Shown here in pieces: positions 60,173 through 64,000 of a stretch of DNA of 64,000 nucleotides. Source of the stretch: Cupriavidus alkaliphilus (GTDB taxonomy: Bacteria; Pseudomonadota; Gammaproteobacteria; Burkholderiales; Burkholderiaceae); NCBI RefSeq assembly GCF_900094595.1, contig NZ_FMAD01000003.1:434001-498000 (forward strand), given 5' to 3'. Position 1 is the stretch's first letter. Every line of letters begins with the position of its first letter. The notes under the pieces were generated by a model. That model worked only from the letters and a program-made list of their open reading frames with translations, was not told the origin of the DNA and did no database searches. Made by a program: the position numbers and the translations under genes.

Positions 60173-60535
60173 TCAATCGCGCCACCTGCCGTGACCATGC
60201 CCGTGACCATGCCCATGGCGATGGCCGCGGTGATAGCCCGGCGGGCCATAGTAGCCGCGGTGGCCGCCGTAATAGCGGGGCGGGCCGTAATAACCAGGCC
60301 CGTAGTAGACCGGGCGCGGCCGAACCACCACCGGCGGCGGACCGTAATAGACCGGGGCCGGCGCCACCACCACGGGCGGCGGGCCATAATAGGCCGGAGC
60401 GGGCGGATAATACGCCGGCGCACCGATCACCACGCCCGGAACGCCGACGGACACGCCAACGCTCACATGGGCCATGGCTGCGCCAGACGCCAACCCGGCG
60501 GCAATACCGCATGCTGCAAGCCACCAACGTTTCAT
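60173..60535 (-). CDS. Secreted Gly/Pro/Tyr-rich protein with His/Gly tail
   Basis: A 120-residue exported protein with signal peptide ending near GAAMA. The mature chain is low complexity: PAPVYYGPPPVVV-type repeats, then GYYGPP, then a run alternating His and Gly (HGHGHGHGHGR). The tail could bind Ni, Zn, Cu or heme; that is inference. Such proteins occur in many Burkholderiaceae without a known role. Confidence 0.68.
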   Translation of the reverse strand: MKRWWLAACGIAAGLASGAAMAHVSVGVSVGVPGVVIGAPAYYPPAPAYYGPPPVVVAPAPVYYGPPPVVVRPRPVYYGPGYYGPPRYYGGHRGYYGPPGYHRGHRHGHGHGHGHGRWRD

Positions 60536-60808
60536 ATCCGCCTCTCAAAGTGGGATGTCTCGTAATGGATATTGTAGGGGTTCGGAAATTTCCAGGTGCA
60601 ACGGCGCACACGACATTGTTACCAGCCGTAACAGTGTCGTCACTTTTCGCTCGAGGCTGGTCTGAGGGGTCGGGGGTTCGCGCCCCCTGCCCTTTCGTCT
60701 TCGCCGCAGCTTGCATCCGGGATGCGGAGCCACCACAATATCGGGCTTGCCGCGCGCTGCGCCAACCGGAGCCGGTCTGGCGCCAACCGAAAAAGACGCA
60801 GCGCTCGC

Positions 60809-61117
60809 GCCCGAGTGGTGAAATCGGTAGACACAAGGGACTTGAAAATTTGAGCCTTCGGGGGGAAACGCCCGAAGTGACGCCCGTCAAAGTCGGCGAA
60901 CGCCCTGGATGCATGGCATCCGAGCCAACGCCGAGCCAAGCCCAACCGCCATGGTTGGGAAGGTGTAGAGAGCAGACGGCGGGCACCTACGGCCGCGAGG
61001 CTATGGTGAAGGCGTGCTCCAGCCCACGAACAGCGCCCGCGCTGGCGGCGAAAGCCGAAGTGGGAAGAAAATCCCTCGCCGCAAGGCGTGCCGGTTCGAT
61101 TCCGGCCTCGGGCACCA
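60809..61117 (+). tRNA. tRNA-Leu(UAA) split by a group I intron
   Basis: Exon 1 is 60809-60843 (35 nt) and exon 2 is 61068-61117 (50 nt). Joined they form an 85-nt class II tRNA: acceptor GCCCGAG/CTCGGGC, anticodon stem AGGGA/TCCCT, loop CTTAAAA with anticodon TAA, variable arm TCGCC-GCAA-GGCG-like, T arm GCCGG-TTCGATT-CCGGC, and encoded CCA. The intron lies after the wobble T, between positions 34 and 35. The tRNA reads UUA and UUG codons. It cannot work unspliced. Confidence 0.93.
60844..61067 (+). ncRNA. Group I intron (IC3-like) in tRNA-Leu(UAA)
   Basis: A 224-nt intron without an ORF. P1: exon CTT (60841-60843) pairs with GAG (60852-60854), giving U-G at the 5' splice site. P2-like hairpin CTTCGGG/CCCGAAG (60856-60877). 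Core strings AACGCCGAGCCAAGC and GAAGGTGTAGAGAGCAGACGG. P7: GAGCA (60970-60974) with TGCTC (61015-61019). P6-like CCCAACC/GGTTGGG (60941-60959). P9: CCCAC with GTGGG around GGC-GAAA-GCC. The last base is G. The core is very like the Azoarcus tRNA-Ile intron, where P7 is GACUA/UAGUC, a compensatory change. Confidence 0.92.
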
Positions 61118-61201
61118 ATCCACGGCTGCCACCATTTGCGTGGCAGCAACATCCTGCGGACCGCCGGTCACTGCCGACGGCCGCCAGATTTGCAGCAAAA
61201 G

Positions 61202-61227
61202 AAAAAGGGGGCCATCGCCCCCTTTTT
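61202..61227. terminator. Bidirectional terminator between tRNA-Leu and yeiH-like gene
   Basis: AAAAAGGGGGC and GCCCCCTTTTT pair around a 4-nt loop, with A and T runs on both flanks, so it should work for the tRNA (plus) and for the YeiH gene (minus). Confidence 0.87.
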
Positions 61228-61249
61228 AGCCTGGCTCCTGACTGCTCCG

Positions 61250-62344
61250 TCACGCCATCGCGTAGCACATCAGCGCCCCCACCCCCATCAGGAACACGAA
61301 CAGCACCCCGGCCAGGGCCAGCGGCTTGCGGCCGGCGCGCACCAGGTCGCCGATACGGGTGTGCAGGCCGATCGCCAGCATTGCGCAGGCCAGCAGCCAG
61401 TTGTCCAGCGCGATCAGCGGCGCCTTCCAGGCAGCGGGCACGGCCCCGGCCGAGTTCACCGCCATCACGGCGACAAAACCCACCGCAAACCACGGCACCG
61501 ACTTCATGATGCCGCGCAGGCGGCCGGCACCGGCGCCGGACTGGGCCGGTTGCGAGCCGCCCTGCGGCCACAGCGCCATCACCAGCAGCAGCGGGCCAAG
61601 GGCCAGCACGCGCACCATCTTGGCCACCACGGCGGCGTCGGCGGTCGGTTCGCTGATCATCTTGCCGGCAGCGATCACCTGCGCCACCTCGTGCAGCGTC
61701 GCCCCGGTAAAGATGCCGAACATGCGCTCGCTGACGGCCCAGTGCCAGTGTCCGGTGGCCAGTTCGTACAGGTAGGGATAGAGCAGCATGCCGACGGTAC
61801 CGAACAGCACCACCGTCGCCACCGCCACGGCAGTCTGCTTGTCGTCGGTGCGCACCACCGACGACACCGCGATTGCCGCAGCTGCGCCGCAGATGGCACT
61901 GCCAGAGCTGACCAGGATCGCCTCGCGTCGGCTCAGGCCGAACCAGGCCGTGCCGATCCAGGTGCCGAACAGCAGCGTGGCGACCAGCATGGTCAGCGGC
62001 ACGGCGATGCCGGGCAGCCCCAGCGCAACGATCGAGGCGAAGGTCAGGCGCAGCCCGTACAGCGCCACGCCCAGCCGCAGCAGGTAATGCCGCGCCACCT
62101 GCATGCCGGGGGCCAGCGGCGCCAGCCAATGGCGCGGCAGCGTATTGGCCGCGACCATGCCGGCGCACATGGCCAGGGTCAGCGCGCTGAGTCCGTAGCG
62201 CGATACCGCCGGATGCTCGGCCAGCGCAATCGCCAGCCAGGCAATGCCGCCCAGCGGGAGCAGCGTCAGCAATCGCTGCGACCAGGGCGGCGGCAGGGCC
62301 GGCGCGGCGGCCGGGGTGGTGCGGGGGCTGGAGACGGAAGACAT
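61250..62344 (-). CDS. YeiH/UPF0324-family putative sulfate exporter
   Basis: A 364-residue polytopic protein, about ten helices. Conserved parts ILVSSGSAICGAAAAIAVS and FTGATLHEVAQVIAAG are typical of YeiH. The family is thought to export sulfate or related anions, often next to a LysR regulator, as here. Divergent from that regulator with 99 nt between starts. Confidence 0.85.
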   Translation of the reverse strand: MSSVSSPRTTPAAAPALPPPWSQRLLTLLPLGGIAWLAIALAEHPAVSRYGLSALTLAMCAGMVAANTLPRHWLAPLAPGMQVARHYLLRLGVALYGLRLTFASIVALGLPGIAVPLTMLVATLLFGTWIGTAWFGLSRREAILVSSGSAICGAAAAIAVSSVVRTDDKQTAVAVATVVLFGTVGMLLYPYLYELATGHWHWAVSERMFGIFTGATLHEVAQVIAAGKMISEPTADAAVVAKMVRVLALGPLLLVMALWPQGGSQPAQSGAGAGRLRGIMKSVPWFAVGFVAVMAVNSAGAVPAAWKAPLIALDNWLLACAMLAIGLHTRIGDLVRAGRKPLALAGVLFVFLMGVGALMCYAMA

Positions 62345-62397
62345 GGCAGGCTCGGGTCGGTGTGCTTTAGTGACTCAAGCGTAATGGCGCCCACCTA

Positions 62398-62412
62398 ACC
62401 CGTAAAACGGGT
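62398..62412. promoter_or_regulatory. Dyad between yeiH-like gene and LysR regulator
   Basis: ACCCGT and ACGGGT are perfect 6-nt arms around AAA, inside the AT-rich divergent intergenic region. It could be a LysR-type binding site; this is inference. Confidence 0.45.
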
Positions 62413-62443
62413 AATATCGTTATGCCTTATTTATTTTTTCGAT

Positions 62444-63385
62444 ATGGACCCGCACCCCACACCACCGGCGGCACCGCGGCCGGAACAACGGCCGCTGCGC
62501 TTGACGCTGCGCCAGCTGTCGGTCTTCGTCGCGGTCGCCCAGCATGGCAGCACCATGGCGGCGGCGCAGGCACTGGCGATGTCGCAATCGGCCGTCAGCG
62601 CCTCGCTGGCCGAGCTGGAGCGCGCGCTGGACAGTCCGCTGTTCGACCGCATCGCCCGTCGACTCAGCATCAATGAGACCGGCCGGCAATTTTTTCCGCG
62701 CGCGCTGTCGCTGCTGGACCAAGCCCAGGAGCTGGAGCGTTTTGCCGGCCAGACCGGGGTCCAGTTGCGCATCGCCGCCAGCAACACCATCGGCAGCTAC
62801 ATGCTGCCCCCGCTGCTGGCGGGTTTCCGCCACTCACGCAGCGGGCCGTGCACGCTGGACCTGCGCATCGGCAATACCCGCGAGGTGCTGCAGTCGCTGC
62901 TGCAGTTCGAAGCCGACATCGGCCTGGTCGAGGGCGCCAGCCATGAACGCGACCTGCGCAGCGTGCGCTGGTGCGACGATGAGATGGTGGTGATCGTCGG
63001 TCCCTCACATCCGCTGGCCGCGGCGCCCCATGACCTGGTGGCCCTGCGCGATGCCGAGTGGATCGTGCGCGAGCCGGGCTCGGGCACGCGCGAGGTGATC
63101 GAGGAGCGGCTGGTGCCGCTGCTGGGTGAACTGCGCTTCGCGCTGGAACTCGGCAATGCCGAGGCCATCAAGCGCGCGGTGATGAGCGGATTTGGCGTCA
63201 GCTGCCTGTCGCTGCACGTGGTGCGCGACGAACTCGAGCGCGGCACGCTGGTGGCAATCCGCGACGGTCTGCCACGCATCGTGCGGCCCCTGCAACTGGT
63301 GGTGCACCAGGACAAGTTCCCGACCCAGGGGCTGCTGGCGTTTACCGAATACCTGCGCACGATGGCGCCGCGCATCGGCGCCTGA
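62444..63385 (+). CDS. LysR-family transcriptional regulator, YeiE-like
   Basis: A 313-residue LysR regulator. The helix-turn-helix covers about residues 25-80 (TMAAAQALAMSQSAVSASL), followed by a periplasmic-binding-like effector domain (LRIAASNTIGSYMLPPLL). Divergent from the YeiH gene, the usual arrangement for yeiE/yeiH. The effector is unknown. The first 20 residues are a Pro-rich extension. Confidence 0.85.
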   Translation: MDPHPTPPAAPRPEQRPLRLTLRQLSVFVAVAQHGSTMAAAQALAMSQSAVSASLAELERALDSPLFDRIARRLSINETGRQFFPRALSLLDQAQELERFAGQTGVQLRIAASNTIGSYMLPPLLAGFRHSRSGPCTLDLRIGNTREVLQSLLQFEADIGLVEGASHERDLRSVRWCDDEMVVIVGPSHPLAAAPHDLVALRDAEWIVREPGSGTREVIEERLVPLLGELRFALELGNAEAIKRAVMSGFGVSCLSLHVVRDELERGTLVAIRDGLPRIVRPLQLVVHQDKFPTQGLLAFTEYLRTMAPRIGA

Positions 63386-63395
63386 AGGAAGCCAC

Positions 63396-64000
63396 TCAGG
63401 CCGGCTGGGGATCCGCGCCGCGGCTGCGGCGCGCGGTGTACACGTCGAGCATGTGGAACAGCACGGGATTGAGCATGATCGACAGCAGCGCGCCGGCCAG
63501 GATCAGCGCCTGGCCGCGCTCCGGCAGGATCTTCAGATAGACGCCCAGGCTGGCAAGGATGAACGAGAACTCGCCGATCTGCGCCAGGCTGACGGCAATG
63601 GTCATGCCGGTCTGCCCCGAATGCCCGAAGGCGCGCACGATGCCCAGCGCCGCCAGCGACTTGCCGACCACGATGATAAACACCGTCGCCAGCACGCCCC
63701 AGGGGTCGTTCACCAGCACCATCGGGTCGAACAGCATGCCTACCGAAACGAAGAACAGCACGGCGAAGGCGTCGCGCAGCGGCAGCGATTCCTCGGCCGC
63801 GCGATGGCTGAATTCGGATTCCGCCAGCACCATGCCCGCGAAGAACGCACCCAGCGCAAACGACACGCCGAACAGCGCATAGGCGCCATAGGCCACGCCC
63901 AGCGCCGTCGCCAGCACGCCCAGCCGGAACATCTCGCGGTTGCCGGTCCACACGATGCGCTCGAGCATCCAGGGGATAAAGCGGCGGCCGATCACCAGCA
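63396..64000 (-). CDS. CPA2-family cation:proton antiporter, C-terminal part (5' end beyond window)
   Basis: The last 201 or so codons of a KefB/YbaL-type membrane antiporter. LGAFFAGMVLAESEFS and AVLFFVSVGMLFDP are hallmark segments. The protein ends about 20 residues after the last helix (FHMLDVYTARRS), with no TrkA-N/RCK domain, unlike E. coli YbaL. The N-terminal half lies past position 64000. Confidence 0.82.
   Translation of the reverse strand, partial: LVIGRRFIPWMLERIVWTGNREMFRLGVLATALGVAYGAYALFGVSFALGAFFAGMVLAESEFSHRAAEESLPLRDAFAVLFFVSVGMLFDPMVLVNDPWGVLATVFIIVVGKSLAALGIVRAFGHSGQTGMTIAVSLAQIGEFSFILASLGVYLKILPERGQALILAGALLSIMLNPVLFHMLDVYTARRSRGADPQPA

Noticed and set aside
60655..60700. 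GGGGG-TTCGCG-CCCCC hairpin that recalls a tRNA T arm
   Set aside because: The loop is not a normal T loop (A58 is missing) and no acceptor or anticodon stem fits around it, so a tRNA or tRNA remnant is not supported.
60511..61509. A 332-codon plus-strand frame and minus-strand frames covering tRNA-Leu and the intron
   Set aside because: They run through a structured tRNA and intron and have no ribosome-binding site or domain. They are false frames.

Overview
The window looks like a piece of the main chromosome of a Cupriavidus/Ralstonia-type betaproteobacterium (Burkholderiaceae). This rests on very high GC with strong third-position bias, a gloB/methyltransferase/rnhA/dnaQ block, a rhizobial-type glycerol ABC transporter beside glpK-glpD, and a catabolic CoA-thioester cluster. 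The species call is inference. No insertion sequence, prophage, integrase or CRISPR array was seen.

Layout. 1-7.2 kb (minus strand): a tightly packed, partly cut operon for aerobic CoA-dependent breakdown of 2-aminobenzoate or a related aromatic acid (fused monooxygenase/reductase, SDR, enoyl-CoA hydratase, acyl-CoA dehydrogenase, aryl-CoA ligase, thioesterase), with an AT-rich dyad in its leader. 7.4-14.4 kb: prpE, mltD, divergent gloB and methyltransferase, rnhA, dnaQ, tRNA-Val(CAC). 14.6-16.6 kb: a membrane diguanylate cyclase. 16.7-29.1 kb: glycerol use, with glpSTPQUV on the minus strand, the DeoR-type regulator glpR divergent from it across operator-like dyads, purU and a Nudix gene, then glpK-glpD. 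29.2-32.6 kb: small secreted or hypothetical genes, including MliC-like and LprI-like proteins. 32.9-35.3 kb: a yfiR-yfiN-yfiB c-di-GMP signalling operon. 35.3-38.2 kb: an aminotransferase, a GNAT enzyme and small secreted proteins. 38.2-44.5 kb: a surface-glycan segment with two AT-richer glycosyltransferase genes and a gtrB-gtrA-gtrC glucosylation set, ending at tRNA-Ser(GGA). 44.8-49 kb: an acetate-type symporter and acs. 49.3-55.9 kb: EamA transporter, YqhA, class I fumarase, murI, and a two-module AAA+ ATPase. 56.1-59.5 kb: iron/heme region with two Fur-box-like sites, a 21-codon ORF, tonB-exbB-exbD, hemP and an HbpS/GlcG-like protein. 59.6-60.5 kb: two repetitive secreted proteins. 60.8-61.1 kb: tRNA-Leu(UAA) split by a 224-nt group I intron. 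61.2-64 kb: YeiH-type exporter, divergent LysR regulator, and the C-terminal part of a CPA2 antiporter.

How it fits together. Glycerol would enter through GlpSTPQUV, be phosphorylated by GlpK and oxidised by GlpD, with GlpR as the likely repressor. ExbB-ExbD-TonB power outer-membrane iron or heme uptake, with Fur-box-like sites before tonB and before hemP. YfiR and YfiB would set the activity of the cyclase YfiN from the periplasm. The most striking single feature is the intron in tRNA-Leu(UAA). It lies after the wobble base, as in cyanobacteria and plastids, but its core resembles the Azoarcus tRNA-Ile intron.
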